This document shows, in pieces, positions 1 to 14,188 of a stretch of DNA of 64,000 nt (the stretch's first letter is position 1; every line of letters begins with the position of its first letter). The position numbers were made by a program, and so were the translations under genes. Below the pieces are notes generated by a model. That model worked only from the letters and a program-made list of their open reading frames with translations. It was not told the DNA's origin and ran no database searches. Source of the stretch: Dendrolimus kikuchii (Eukaryota > Arthropoda > Insecta > Lepidoptera > Lasiocampidae); NCBI GenBank assembly GCA_019925095.2, contig CM034388.1, positions 7,338,501 through 7,402,500 of the forward strand. The letters run 5' to 3'.

Positions 1-2524
1 AGTCAACATTGAAAATCGCTCGACAATTGACGGAGATATCGTGTAAAAAAAGAATATTTGTAATGTACTTAAAAATTGTTGTCACTTATCGAATCATTGA
101 CAGTAACAACTGTTCGTGTATTATAAAATAATTACTTGGTTCTGGTCTAAAGTTAACCTAACCTAAATCACTGTTCTAGACACTGGTCGCGACTTTTCAC
201 CACCCGTCACAATAATATTAGTGCAAAAATAGGTGAGGCTATGTTGACCAAAAATTTTTATTTAAAGAACTTTGGACAATAGGGATTGCACTTAAAATTT
301 GTGTACCGGATATCTGAGTAGTAGCCAAAAAAAATAATTAAAATCGGTCCACAATAAAAAAAAACACACAGATGAAAAAAAGGATTTTTATAATTTTGCA
401 GAAAAAAGTTTCCCAAATTTTCAGTTAGCAATATTGATTTTTGAATTGAATTTGATGGTAAAACAAGTTTTTGGCCTAAATCTAAAATATATTAAGTACT
501 CACGCAAGCTTCTTTCAAACACTCTGAAAGGTTTCCATAGAGCTAATAAGTCGCGGGTCATCATGGACAGAATCTCAACTCCGAATTACTATTTATCATA
601 TTTTGTGTACAGCGAAAATGACGAATTTCAAAATTAATTTCTAGAAATGTTATAACTCTTAGCGACATCTAGCGTTCATTTGAACATTTTTTTCGTTTTC
701 CCATTTAGTTTGGCTATCTAACACTAGATGTCTTTATTTATTTCTTATTTCTTAGATTTCAATAATTAACATTCATTGTGATTTGTCGCAGTTTAAATAA
801 ATGTATAATGTTATTGAAATGAGGAATAGACGTAGATTGAAAAACTTGTTTAACCCGATATCACTCATATACATTTAACTAACAACGTACAATGGAATTT
901 TTATGCAAACTCAAACTACAATGCACTCAACAGTTTAGACTTGGGTAAATATATATAATATAAGGCACATTTATTTATTACGAACTATTCTGAACAGATC
1001 CAAACTTTTTATAGGTTAAAAGGATAAGGCGAGAGCGAACGGAAACGGAACTCTCCCATCTTAGCCTTGTGGTTTTTTTTTTATAACATCCCAAAATTCA
1101 CTTCATATCTCAAATAATAAATAAGTAAGTGTAAATAAGTCCCTATAACTATACCACGCCTTAAGACTCAGATGCACCCAATTTTAGGTAAGTTGTCAAT
1201 TTCCTTCAAATATTTTTTATTTTCACAGAATTCATACATTTGACATGGAAAAGGATAGTATTCCTTCTCCATGGCACTTTCATGACATTACTATTCCCGT
1301 AGTTCCCACTAAAAAAAATATAGTTAATACATTTATACAATTTTACTATCTAACTATCCAATAATAGATGGCAATAAAAAAAGGTCAAATGACTCATTCC
1401 TTGTTCGGATACATTGCATATGTTTTTATTTTTATACGGTTATTATTGTTATTGTCATATTTCCTAATATTTGATTATTATGATATAGAATTAATGTTAT
1501 TAATTAGAAATAATTTCGAAATTTAACATAAATAATTGTATCTCCTATTGCATATTGTTTTACTTGTAAGTATATGGAAAAGCAATTGAATTGATTTAAA
1601 TCTTTATGTGAGATAGGTATATAAAAAGGCGAAATCATAGTTAATCTAATAAATTACTAGTTTCCAGCACAACTTACTAATAAGGTTTGATTATTTATTC
1701 GAACGTATCAGGACATCAGCTGTTATTACCACTTCCTAAAATTTGCAATAAATTAGTGGATATCAACTAACTTGGGGACTTTCACGTGAACTCGACCGGG
1801 TGAATAAGTTCATATTTCCCATTTCATTGTTAGTTATATTGGAATATGTGAATACCTGCATTGCTCATAATATATGGTTCTTTGAAGCTTTAAGTTAATC
1901 GATAATGTTAAATAAATATATAACAACAAGATTTTAAACTTCGTTTAATGGCCCTTGTGGTCTCATATATGTATTTTATATATGTATATGCTATATGTAT
2001 TTTTATGTGGAATTTATGTATAGGCAGTTATCGCAACTGACTTATACTTTCATAATAAGTAAACAAATTTGTATTCGAGTGTTGAGAAATTTCACGTAAC
2101 ACTTATCAACATGACTGCAAATAAATACTAATAAGTGTCATGTGAAATTTTCTTTGGTAAATTGATTTTTCAAGCGTAGTTTTTGTTCTTCATTATTAGT
2201 TGTACTTATGAAATGTAAAAGTGGCTTTGTTTTAATATTGTTTCTTTTTATTCCATGCTCTTATTATTAAATCACATAAATCTGTTCTTTATTTATTTAT
2301 TTTGTAAAGAGAATGGACATATGATATTTAAATTAATTTTACTTTGAAAAATATCATAGTTAGTTATGGATTTAAAGTTTATGTGAGCGAATGTGACGCT
2401 TCAAACAAATAAACATAATGACACTTAGCGCTAGGAAGATATTTATAAACAAAAAGAAAGGCATTGAAGAATGATGTATTTTCTTCACTTCTAGCCAGCC
2501 ATAGAACCCAATTTTATATTGAAA
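1..2524. other. Upstream flank without a recognised gene
   Basis: AT-rich DNA with no ORF of note. The longest open frame, 434-637, has no recognisable sequence and lacks codon structure. A short hairpin CATGGAAAAGGA/TCCTTCTCCATG lies at 1244-1273 and resembles another at 31722-31753 (family S). Confidence 0.5.
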
Positions 2525-2810
2525 TTTTTTTTAGGGCAGGAGTTCAGCAGACAGGCAGACGGCCCACTTGATGGAAAGCGTGCTACCATAGGTGCTACAA
2601 ATGCGCTGCTGCTCTCTTAAGGGAAACTGGAACCTGGTTACTAATGCCGAAACACAACACAAGGTTGTTATGGCGCATACTCTAGACCAAGGGTGGTCGT
2701 CATCCAGGCGAGCTAATACCCTACCATCTGGCTGTGGGTTGTTTTGTTGCCCCTTACGAGAAGCTGTCCGACCGCAGGAAATTGTATTCCTTCTCCGTTC
2801 CTGCACGGAT
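2525..2810 (-). repeat. Family A poly(A)-tailed repeat, near full length
   Basis: On the minus strand it runs from the GTGCAGGAACGG-type head (right end) to a T-run on the + strand (left end, the element's A tail). About 310 bp is full length for this family; this copy has a small internal deletion near 2580. The same block recurs at least twelve times in the window. Confidence 0.8.
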
Positions 2811-3356
2811 AAAAACATATCTTTTATGTTCAATTTAAAAGTTTTTACTTAGTGCTGGAGTACAGTAGAGTGACTACCTGCTTGTGTTAGCAATTGGTTA
2901 CCGCCATCTATGAACATTTCAATGTAACATCATAGACGTTGACGGTGTGCTACCAGACTCGATGAACTACATACATAGGTATAATACTTGATAATAACAG
3001 TATATTATGCCGTGCCGGATTTGGTATTTCGCAGCTGGCAACCTGTGCTAATACCATGGCTTGAAGCGCATTTAACAACTGTTTATGTAAACTTTTCGAC
3101 AAGTGGTTTAGCGTTTCGAATTTAGTTAACAATCGTGTAAATTAAACAACATAACGTTTAGTTTCGTAAGAAACTTATTTAACCGTAAAAATTTCGGACT
3201 ATGGTATAACAAAGACTGATTTAAAAAACTAGTGCCAGTGTTTTGTTTAGGTGTCCGTAGTCGTTACAAAGTATAATAAAAAAAGTTTTGTGATTCAAAA
3301 TAACAAAACAACGTGACTTTGTTTTTCAAAGATATTGAAATAAAAACAAAATATAA
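2811..3356. other. Proximal upstream region of the DENND2-like gene
   Basis: No ORF or repeat that I recognise. The promoter and 5' UTR probably lie here, but I see no unambiguous TATA box or initiator that would fix the start site. Confidence 0.35.
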
Positions 3357-3450
3357 ATGTTACATGAGCTTAACGAAAGAGTGTATGGTGAAAGTTAATA
3401 AAAAAAGTGTGGGCGGAAATAGAAACATGTCTTCAAAATCATTCAAATAA
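3357..3450 (+). promoter_or_regulatory. Upstream ORFs before the DENND2-like start
   Basis: Two short ORFs precede the main start: 3357-3398 (13 codons) and 3364-3450 (28 codons plus TAA, with an internal ATG at 3427). The second one stops only two bases before the ATG at 3453. If transcription starts upstream of 3357, they could reduce or reinitiate translation. The transcription start is not visible from sequence, so this is conditional. Confidence 0.4.
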
Positions 3451-3452
3451 TA

Positions 3453-4991
3453 ATGATATCGCATCCAATAAACAGAGTACAAGCAATTAAAAGTAAATTC
3501 GAGAACTTGAACAACGATAGTTCGCCTATTCTGTACGACAAAAAACAACTGTGCAAACAGGACGGAGTGAACACAAACTGTGTGAGAGTCGACAGGGAAA
3601 TATCAAATAATTATGGAAAATTATCGAATAAGGATAAAAATGTTGACTCTGATTCGTCAAACGATGACTGGACTGTTCAACCGAACAGTAGTTATTTACA
3701 CAGTGAGGTGAAAAGAGCTTTAAGTGACACAAAAACTAATTTAAGCAGACAAACCAGTGACCCTGGGAAGAAATTGCATAGAAGCCACGCCTTTCGTTGT
3801 GAAAGAGGTCAAAAAATGTACAATGGCCCAAAAAGATATGGCAGCTGCCATGGTAGGTCGGAAAGCAACAGTTTTTCTATGAAACCAAACAAAAAGTTAA
3901 GTGAAGATCGCTTGAAAATACTAAGTAATTTTTTAGAAGAAAATATGAAAAAGGAGAAATTTGTACCATCAAATACAGTTATAGTTGGTGAAGTAAAAAT
4001 TGTTGATCCTGCCCCAATGGATTCTATACCTGATGATCAAGTACCTCAAGAGATATTAGACCAATATGCAAAAGTTTTGAAACCTAAGAAAAAGGATACA
4101 GAAGTCATGACAGATAGTGGGGTAAGTTCTGAAACTGAAAACTTAGACGATGATAAGTCTAATCGTATTAAAAGACTAATGTCACACTTTGAAAATAATA
4201 ACGAGCCATCTCTGATTAATGAACTGAAACCAAATTTACGATTAATGGATGATCTATCAAGCTCTAGTGAAACAATGAAGTTAGAACGTAAGAACCCACA
4301 TTTAGTACTAACAGATACTTTAAAAAAGGCATTAAAACAGCCTTTACCGCCTGGTCCTCCTCCAAAAAAACCTCCACGTACCTTTAATGTGCCTACAATC
4401 CCAGAAGTAGCAGAAAAAAAGAAAGACCCAAAGAAAATGCTTGAAAAATTAGAACAAGTGTTGGAGAAACGGAAAGCTTTGAAAGAGGTTAAAAGTCTAC
4501 CAAGTACTCCTGAACCAGTGACAAACAAAAAACCAAAAGAAATACATTATCTATGTACAGAGATATTAGATATAACTCAAAGGACATTACTACCAAACAC
4601 AGATCCATTATCACGTTGTCTTAATTCATTAAACTGTACCATTGCAAATTCAACTGCAAGCTTACCATATACCCGTTTAAGTACTGAATTGAAGGAAAAC
4701 TGCCCGTGCCCAGAAAATAATAACCAGACAAATTTTAGTACATTTTTGTCTGAGAAGAAATGTCCAAAATGTCTTGATAATGATGAAAGAGATGACAATT
4801 TTAAATGTCATTTAAAATGTAAATGTACTATGGAAAGGTCTGAGTTTTTTGTTGAAAAAGAACATATTTATGATGAACCATATACAGGGGATGATATGAA
4901 TGTTAAGAGAAGTAAATATGGTGCATTAAATAGTCTTACAGGGAAATTAAGTAAAAGTTTAGAAAATCTACATTCTAGCAGAATGGCTGGG
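3453..4991 (+). CDS. DENND2: DENND2-like exon 1: start codon and disordered N-terminal region
   Basis: Residues 1-513. The ATG at 3453 has A at -3 and an in-frame TAG upstream at 3420, which supports this start. The exon ends at a strong GTGAGT donor at 4992, phase 0; reading on would give 11 more residues and a stop at 5025-5027. The sequence is Lys/Ser/Asn-rich with few hydrophobic stretches. Residues 297-311 ([15 protein letters not shown]) form a proline-rich SH3-ligand-like motif of a kind seen in DENND2/ST5 proteins. A cysteine cluster (CPKC to CKC) starts near residue 437, and an EHIYDEPY motif lies at residues 470-477. Confidence 0.9.
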
Positions 4992-7900
4992 GTGAGTTTA
5001 TTTAATATTTATTGTTTCTTTACATGATAATATTCCTTTGAGTAGCACATTGGTGTTTGCATTTGTTTATAGATAATGGGAACCACTTCTCATCAGGTGG
5101 GCGTCAGCTTGTATGTTGTACTCCAATTATTTAAAAAACCTAAGATATATTAAAAAAAATATATAATATTGCTTGGGACTCTGTACAGAAAATAGATGGA
5201 AGATGAATTACAAAATGTGTATGACAACAGTTTGCATAGTAAAGTCAATGCTGGTAGTTCATCTTAAATTTACTATGACAGATATTTAAAAATAATATCA
5301 TGTAAAAAGTATCTCACATAAACATACATGTATAGTGCTCCAAACTTATCTATGAATTAATGAAGGGTGTCATTGTGTTTGCTCTGGTTTTGTGACTATG
5401 ATGAATTATCAAAAACATTTTAATATGTCTCATTAATGTAAGATAATCATTTTGGGCTCCGTCTGGGATAAGTTATATTGACTGGCAAATACGTCATATT
5501 TATACAATTAAAATTAATGCCATTAACAAATAAACATCTTTTTTTAGAACTGGCAGCCCTAATTCATATGATATTTCAACATGACCACTGTAGTTTCATT
5601 TTTATTCATTTCACAGTTAAGTTGGTTGAGCTATATAAAAGGGTTTAATGAATGCATATGCAAAGTGTCTGCCAACCTCTAGGGAAAATGGATATTATGA
5701 AAATTATGTATGTAAACTAAGAGAGTCACCTATGTCTGTATATTATCTGTGCAGGAACGGAGAAAGAATACAATTTCCTGCGGCCGGGCGGCCTGTCGTA
5801 AGAGGCGACTTAACAACCCACAGTCAGGTGGTAGGGCATTTGCCCGACTGGATGGCTACCACCCCTGGTCGAAAAGTATGTCGCCATAACAAAATTGAGT
5901 TATGTTCTGGCATTAGTGACCAGGTACCTATTTTCCTTAAGAGAGCAGCAGCGCATTTGTAGCAACTTTGCTGTTGCAAATGTCCATAGGCGATGGTAAC
6001 CGCTTTCCATCAAGTGGGCCGTCTGCCTGTCCGCTGATCTCCTGCAATAAAAAAAAAAAAAAAAACACAAGTTCTGCTAATTGTAGTTATGTTTAGTGGC
6101 AACCCCTAATTTATAAATTCCCATGGTTTGCTGTTTGACATTCCTTCACAGAATCTGATCTTTACAAGCTACCCTATGATTTGATGTAATAATACAGTAT
6201 GTGTTTTTTTTCAAATCTGCAGATCTGGTTCCTAACAAGGGTAATTGATTTTTCAAAGATCTGATGATACCAGTTTTTGTCAAAATCAGCCCTGAGACTC
6301 CTTTTAATGTATTTTGCTATTTTATAATATATATAGTTCAGGAACTGGTCTTGATAGCACACTAGAAAAAATCACCTGTATATTATAATTTTACATAGTA
6401 CATACATATTCATATTGGTGCACAATAAAGTGTTATCTATCTATCTACATATATGGATAAATTAAGACAAATGGTCCTCTCCAACTCTTCATTATCATCA
6501 TATATATCAGAACTACAGTTCATATACTTATTACCTTAATTGTAGATTCATAAAATTTATATTTAAAATAGAAAATAATAATAACCATTGTATTCAAATA
6601 GATGATTCATACATCGTATTTTACCTCCATAACATTAATCATAGAATGAAATACTGCGTTATACAAAAATAGGGCCAACTGACGATTTCCTCACCATATA
6701 TAGATATGGGTGTTACACTTTTAGTGTATTTACTCCAAAATAATAATAAACACTGGATAGAGTGGCAATGCTTTGGTACCCGATTTCGTGGTAACAAAGA
6801 AAAGCCCCTGCTTCCATGCATACCTTACCCAACCAGCATTGAGTTAAAATTATACAGCCTAAGACTTGAATTCTAGAGTTGGAAGTTTTAAGGCGTTTTA
6901 AATGGTGAAACTGTAGCAGTGCTTTCCATACTCCTAAGTCACTTACACCCATGTCGCTCCACATTGTTCTTTTACGGCATCTATGGATGTCCATGCACTG
7001 GTTGCCAAGTGATCGCCTACCCAATTTATTCATGTTTTTTGAACATTTTGAAGACATGTCGCCGTCAAATTTTAACCAGTAGTAAGTAGCCATCCACAAA
7101 TTATCTCATAAGAATTTCATGATTTTTCGACCCCTCCCCCGTCCTTGTCACAGCTGGTCACATTCGTGAGATGCTTTCCTCCCTAATGTGACATCACATA
7201 TTTTGCAATTTTAAATCAAGACATTATTAAATTAAAACAGCAGAATATTCTTATTTCCATTCAAATTATTTTTTAATAATTTAAACACTATAGTCATACA
7301 AATAGAGTTGGAAATATTTGAAGTTTTTCGTTAATAGTTCAAATTTCGTGTTTTGAAGATATTAGATTTTGAAACGTGACGTGATTATAATTAATATTAT
7401 AGTTAATTCATTTGAATCAGTTCTCATGCATCGGAGCATATCGTCTACGCTCAGATGTCCTTCCGTTGGCGATTCGCTCCAGCGATTGCTAGTTCGTTCT
7501 AAGACAGTTTTTCTCAAAGTAACGATAATGCCCCTGTGGGCATTAGAGGTTTCCAGGAGGGGAATAAAAGCCGGGAGAAATACGAGTATTGAAGAGGTTT
7601 AGGGTTTCTTTTATTCTAGTATGTATTCGAGCTGCGCTTCACCATAATCTCGTCTAACGTTGAGCGGAGTATTGTCAGGATGGAACACGCTTGCCTAGAA
7701 GGTACATTATTCAAGTTGATGGTTGCAAATCACATCAAAAGACAGCTAATCTTTTAGAAGTTATTTATTGTTTCTCTTCATTTTAGCTATGAATAAAATG
7801 TGTTAATAATACGCCGGAAAATTAAAAGCAAAACGCGTTAACTGAATCGTGACGTCACGACTCACGTTTACATTGTCCACGAAGTCGCATTTACTAGGTA

Positions 7901-10900
7901 TTTTATAATTTACAAAATGCCAATGTTATCGTTGACGTCCAAATCTAAAATAGTGGTCTTAAATCGCCCGAATCTAATAGTTTTAAAATATTTATTTTGA
8001 TGTAAACGTAAATTGTATTTTTTGGTTATAAAATAAATGCCAAAAAGAAGTGAAAATTAAAATGTATAACGATGTCTAATCATGAATGGGCGTTTATAAA
8101 TTGTCCCTCTGACTGAAAGTTCCTCTTGTACATATGCTTCAAAACACTTCAACAGATTTTAAATATAGTTGTAGGAATAGCAGCAGCAATTTTATATTGA
8201 ATCCTCGTGATTAAAACAGCGGTGTCATCATAGTTTGTATGTTTTACTTCGATATCTTGCAAGGTTCAAAGGATAATAATATAAAGTCAAAGTCCCCTCG
8301 AATGACGTTACGGGTATAGCTGGAAAAAACGTCATCACCAGCCAATCGCAGTACACTGCTGGACGTATGCCTCCCCAAGTTTGCGCCACATATCTCAGTC
8401 CTCCGCTGTCCTCATTCAACGCCTCCCTGCGACCTTACGCAGGTCGTCGGTCCATTAGGCTAGAAGGCGTCCTACACTAGATTTATTGAAACGCGGTCTC
8501 TACTTTAGGACTTTTCTGCTCCATCGACTATCGGTCCTACGACAGACATGACCGGTCCACTGCCAATTCGGTTTGCTAATTTTACGAGCCGTGTCGGTTA
8601 TTTCGGTTCTCTTACGAATATCCTCATCTCGGATTTTATCTGAAACTGGTAAATAATTTATTAAAAATACTGCTCAGTTTTGGTTTAAAAACGATCTACT
8701 ATTTTAGACGTAAAGTCTGAAAAAGAAACCATGCGCCAGAGTCACTTAAAACTGTTAATTGCAACGGATAGTGATTAACCTTTTCTTATATTTCAACAAT
8801 GCTGTGTATCGCATTAGAAATCTGGGCTACGCAGTATTGACTGATTGGTTCAGTGAAAGTACATTGAACTCGACTGACTGACTCGACAGGTGACAAATTG
8901 GCGCATTGGCAGGTCAGTTGTCAGTTGGGTCATTAACTATAGTCATTTGAGTGACAGCTACGAATGTTGCCAACTTCTGAATATGTGCATTTTAAACAAT
9001 TTGCTACTATTTTTTAACAGCAAGCCGTAGTAGATTAGTAGTAAACGAAATCGCGTTTAAAATAACGCGAGTCTTGGCTGGTTAGGATGCATCACTTAGG
9101 TAGTTCTCTGAACTAGTGTGCTTATTGTTACAATTATCACGTACGATGGTGAAGGAAAACATCGTGATGAACATTGCACAGCTAGAACACCTATGTTTCA
9201 AACAGATCAATCCGTCTTGGAGAATCATGGCGGGTAAACTTTTCATTACCCCTAAAAATGGGCAGATCCGTACCTAGCAGTGAGACATTATTATTATTTA
9301 AACAAAGAACACATAGTCCAGTCAAATAAGGTCTGAAATCAAATGTTTTCACTCAACTTTGCATTTTTGTTATAAAGTAGTTTTAATAATACAAAAACAG
9401 TGTGTTAAGATTTTCGTGTCTATAACCCCAGACAAAGATTGAATTTTTTTTTTGGAAAGTATCTTTTTGCAATTACTCGAAAACGGTAAAAGCTAGACAA
9501 AAAAATCTACTAAAATTTGTAGAACTTAATTTTAGAAAATAAAGGTTCTATGACTTTTTCCCTCCGCTTAAAATTAACCGAGTTAGGGAAGTTTTAAGTT
9601 TAAGGGATGAACGTAAATTTAAAAAAATCGTAGGTAGTAGAAATTCTATATATTTTCTATTATTCTATATTTAAATTCTAGAAATATAGACTTTTTGTTA
9701 TTGTTAAATAAATATTGGAATATGAAATTTTCAAATTGAAATTTGAATGCTTAAAAGTTAATCTTTTTTTGCCATATACCTCCAATACCATTGAAAAAAA
9801 TTTTTGCTGGAATATTTCGGTACGTGTGAATTTATACAGGTATAAAAAAAAATCAAATTCTGCACCTTTGTATTCAGTCCCGAGTTAAACAGATAGGAAC
9901 TATTGCTTACTTGCTGACTTATGCTGCTGATGCTCGATGATGAATGTTGCGCATGCTCTGAAATTACGATACGAGGTCATTTTCATCATTTCTGTCATTT
10001 TTGTAGTTTCCATATAGACGGGGGGGGGGGGGGGGAAGATGATGAAAGTATCTATTGGAGACCAATTATTTGTAGAGTTTATAGATATAAAATCATCATG
10101 TATAAAAAATGCGATAGTAACTCCATGTCTATCTGTTAAGCTGTCGCTGTAACACTACTAGGTATGTATGCATCCATTTGGGCAAATGCCCTACCACCTG
10201 GCTGTGGGTTGTTAAGTCGCCTCTTACAACAGGCCGCCCGGCCGCAGGAAATTGTATTCTTTCTCCGTTCCTGCACGGCTGTGGGATTTATAACACTTCG
10301 ACATATTATCTTCAGTGTTTTTAATCAATTCCGGTTGTAATCAAAGCGTTTGCTTTGCTGCTTATCGTTCTCCACCTCACGCGATCTTTAGCAATCCGCA
10401 TTGTAAGACCAAGCACACATGGACAAGACAGCATTTCTTGGGGTTATTCTATCTTCGGAACTAGGCGTAGGTGGCCTAAATAGACATTTATTCCCCACGT
10501 CACTGGCCGGTTTCCATAAAACGTGGCTGTACTAGTGTGTAGGCGACTCTATTGCAGTCACATTTGTTTGCATTAAATATACATACCACATTTATCTCCG
10601 CAGATAAGCTGCTTACGAGTAATTAACCTTTTGATTATTATGACTTGCATGCCTTTGCATATCAAGTCCTATTATAATATACAAGTACTATGTACTTTGA
10701 TAAATTGAGTTGACACTTCTCAGGCAACCAGTACGGCATAGAATAAGGATTCTAGGAATACAAAATGTTTAGTAAATACGAAACTGAAAATTTTCGTGAT
10801 CCTACGTCATTAGATGGCGCCAAAGGATTCGTGTCTCGTTTTATGATGTTTTATAATTAAAAAAAAAATGACAAAACGATTAAATATTATGTTAGTCTAG

Positions 10901-13900
10901 AAGATGTAGATATTATTCTCCCATGCTGTTAGTAAGTTTCTCACAAAACATTTGCTGGTTTAATTGAAAAAAAAAATGTTTTAGTCGTCTGTCTAATGCT
11001 CATATTAGACAGATCAACAGAATTGAATCAATAACGTCGAAAGACACATAACTGAAAGGACACGACTGTATTCAACGACATTTAATGCTTTAGTTTGTAT
11101 TTATAATTAGTTGATTCATCCAAATTGAAAGACAGAAATCAACTAACTAATATTGGCTTAAGGTGAAAGAGCATTCCATGTACATTTTTTAGGAGATTGT
11201 CTTTCTTAGTATTGTTTTTAATTATTGTGTGGGGGTTGCCAAGGTTGTGTGATGTGTTAATGTTAACTACTCTGTTGGATAGGGTGACATCTCACTGGCC
11301 AAGAGCCCATGATTCAATTGCCTTGCGGGAGTTAGGCTCGATCAGAAATTCCCCGGCAGTGGATGAGCCCGTTGTTTGGCCCAACGCCTGCCAGGGTCAG
11401 TGGTGGGGCTAGACCACGTACCAGTGGTCCTGGTATTAAGAACCCCCATAACGCGGTTGATCGACCACGGTCGGGCATCCCCTCGTAAAACAAAAAAAGG
11501 GGGGGGTATGACGACGAGTTGTTGTACTCTCGATGTATTTGTTGCTTAAATTAATTTAACATTAAACTTAAAACTATATATACAAAAATCTTAACTGCTA
11601 CGTGATGACATTTAAAACCTATAGCTTGAACATGTTCGTAGATACATCTCCGAAAGTTTTGTCTGTTTTGGCAGATTTTATCACTTACATGGATTGCTTA
11701 GTTTTGTGCTAATTATTCAGGAATAAATTAATGCATGTACGTGACGTAACATATTGCATAGTACGAGCAAAACTTAAATGCATTCTTGAAAACCGTACGA
11801 CCTCGCAAAACACACCAGACTCGTGAGATGTTACGTACGGAGCTGTGAGGAGTGGCGCTCTCTCGCTCGGTCGCTATCCAGACTCCTATGGCATCTCTTT
11901 CGCACTTCATTTGTTAGGTGTATTAAACGTTAACACCTGACTAGAACTGTGCAAATTCACAAAGCAAACTTCACTAGAGACGCATTATAGTTTTGCGCGT
12001 ACTGTATGGTAAGTACGCAACTGCATGTTTAGTTCTGCGCTTAATGATTTACATCGATATATTTTACATCGAAAACTAGACGTGCTAGCTTAGTGACGAA
12101 CGCTCTAGCGTCTTAGACTTGCGTTTAAAATTCACGGAACAAACAACCCTCTGAACGCATTTAAGTATTGCGCGTACTATATATATGTTTTAATGAGCTC
12201 CATGCTGATGTCTGAGTTGTACACGGCAGCCTGTTTTATATTGTTCATATTTGTAATGTCCGGATTTCGGTGACAAAACCTTTAATACTTAAACGAAACT
12301 GACCAGTGGTTAATATTATTTTGATCATTGAATTTATAATTAACACATTTTGAATGGTACATACATATATCGTCGAAACTATGTCAACAGTGTTTATCTG
12401 TAACGTATCATGTACTTAGCTAAAGTAGTTATTATTTACGTGGTGTTAAGAATTAATTTCCTTTGGATTATATCTTTTTAAGTCATGACAAACGAATGTG
12501 AATAGCTAGTTTGAAGCTTACGGTATTTAAACCGTAGCAAGTGTAGTGTTATGCAAGTAAAATATGTGTGACAAAAGCGGTCAATTGCATGTCTTACTAC
12601 GCACATTGATGGATTCCGTATAGATTATGATTTTCTTTGTCATTTGTCTATAGAATCATAACAGGCACTCTGGATCCAAGACGAGCGATCTGGATTAGCG
12701 ACAGGCGGCATGAAGTGTTTAGGCGATGCGTTCGAAGAATCCTTGCCCGTGGTTGATACATCTTAATACTTTTGTATACCCGCTTCGGGGGGCCTTTACC
12801 TATCAAGGGAGCAAAGGATTCATCACCCCCGCTGACAAAGTGGATGTGTTCTGATTCCCGGGGCACATTCAGGCACTTTTTGCGTTGGATCGGACTGGGC
12901 GTAACTACATTCTAAGTCTCAGCCTTTTCTACATAAAAAGCGCAGGGCACATGGGAGGAGGGTGGTTTTAGTGGGTAGTGGTTGTTGCCCGTGCAACTTC
13001 TCTGAGTCTCCACACAAGCTGGCTTGATTACTGTTTGGATTGCCCCTTATTAAAGGGTAAAGCCTCCATGATCAACTATGGTCTAATCCCTTGCAAAGGA
13101 CCCAGTATTGTGCGTAAATAGCATTTTCCCCGCCTTAAAAAAAAATCTTAATACTTATGTATTTGCTGCCGGTTGGTGTCGCTCTCAGCGAGAAGTCCGT
13201 GGGCTGCCCGTAAACTAAGCAGTTGATTAAAAATACCCTATCTCAAAAATAGAGGCGGCCTTGTTCATACCAATTTTCTTTGAAAGTATTTTTTAGTTTT
13301 ACTGTACCACTTTTGTTTTTTTTTTTTTCAAATTTTCCTCACAGTTCAAAAGTTGGAGGGGGAGGCGGCGACGGCACAACTTTTACTAGGTTGGGATCTA
13401 ATTTACTTCGTTACCTATTGGGTTAAATAAAAAGTCATCAAATAACATGGTTATGATTTATAAGATCTGACTAACACTATGCTTTTGTGTATAATGCGTA
13501 ACAATACGGATGTACATGACGATTTTAAAAGGGTTTCATTTCTGGCGACTTTAAAATATACATACACCTTAGCAATATAATAAAACGTCAAGAAGGGAGA
13601 GATTAAAGACATATGTCGCCATCTAGTGTTCTAAGATTTAGGAACTTATCGAGTTACGTCTTTTTTTTATTGTATGATTTGAGCAGACAGGCAGACGACC
13701 CACCTGATGGAAAGCGGTTGCCGTCGCCTATGGACATTTGTAACACCAAAGGTGCTACAAATGTGCTGCCGCTCTCTAAAGGGAGACTGAAACTTGGCCA
13801 CTAATGCCGAAACAGAACTCAAGGTGGTTATGGCGGCATGCCCTAGACCAGGGGTGGTAGCTAGCCAGAGTGGCAAATGTTCTACTAGTTCGCAACTTTG

Positions 13901-14117
13901 AAAACAAAACTGACTAAATAGAAAAACATCAAAGGATACATTCAACCCGAGTTGTCTTTCGTTAACGGCAGGATGTAAAACCGGATCGTTCAAGGCAACT
14001 CTACAGCACCTGTTTTGTAATCAGTAAGAACTGAGCATTTAAAAAAGAGCTGCTGTGTTCGAGTTTGACTAATTCGCAGATTCGTACCCTCTGTAAAACA
14101 ATATGGATATTAAAGTC

Positions 14118-14188
<71 letters not shown>

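Noticed and set aside
4046..4528. 160-residue open frame on the minus strand
   Set aside because: It is the antisense of exon 1; the + strand frame is the long coding one and fits the joined gene.
5648..5962. 104-residue open frame on the + strand
   Set aside because: Most of it is a family A repeat read through; the same peptide occurs at 16592, 36498 and other copies.
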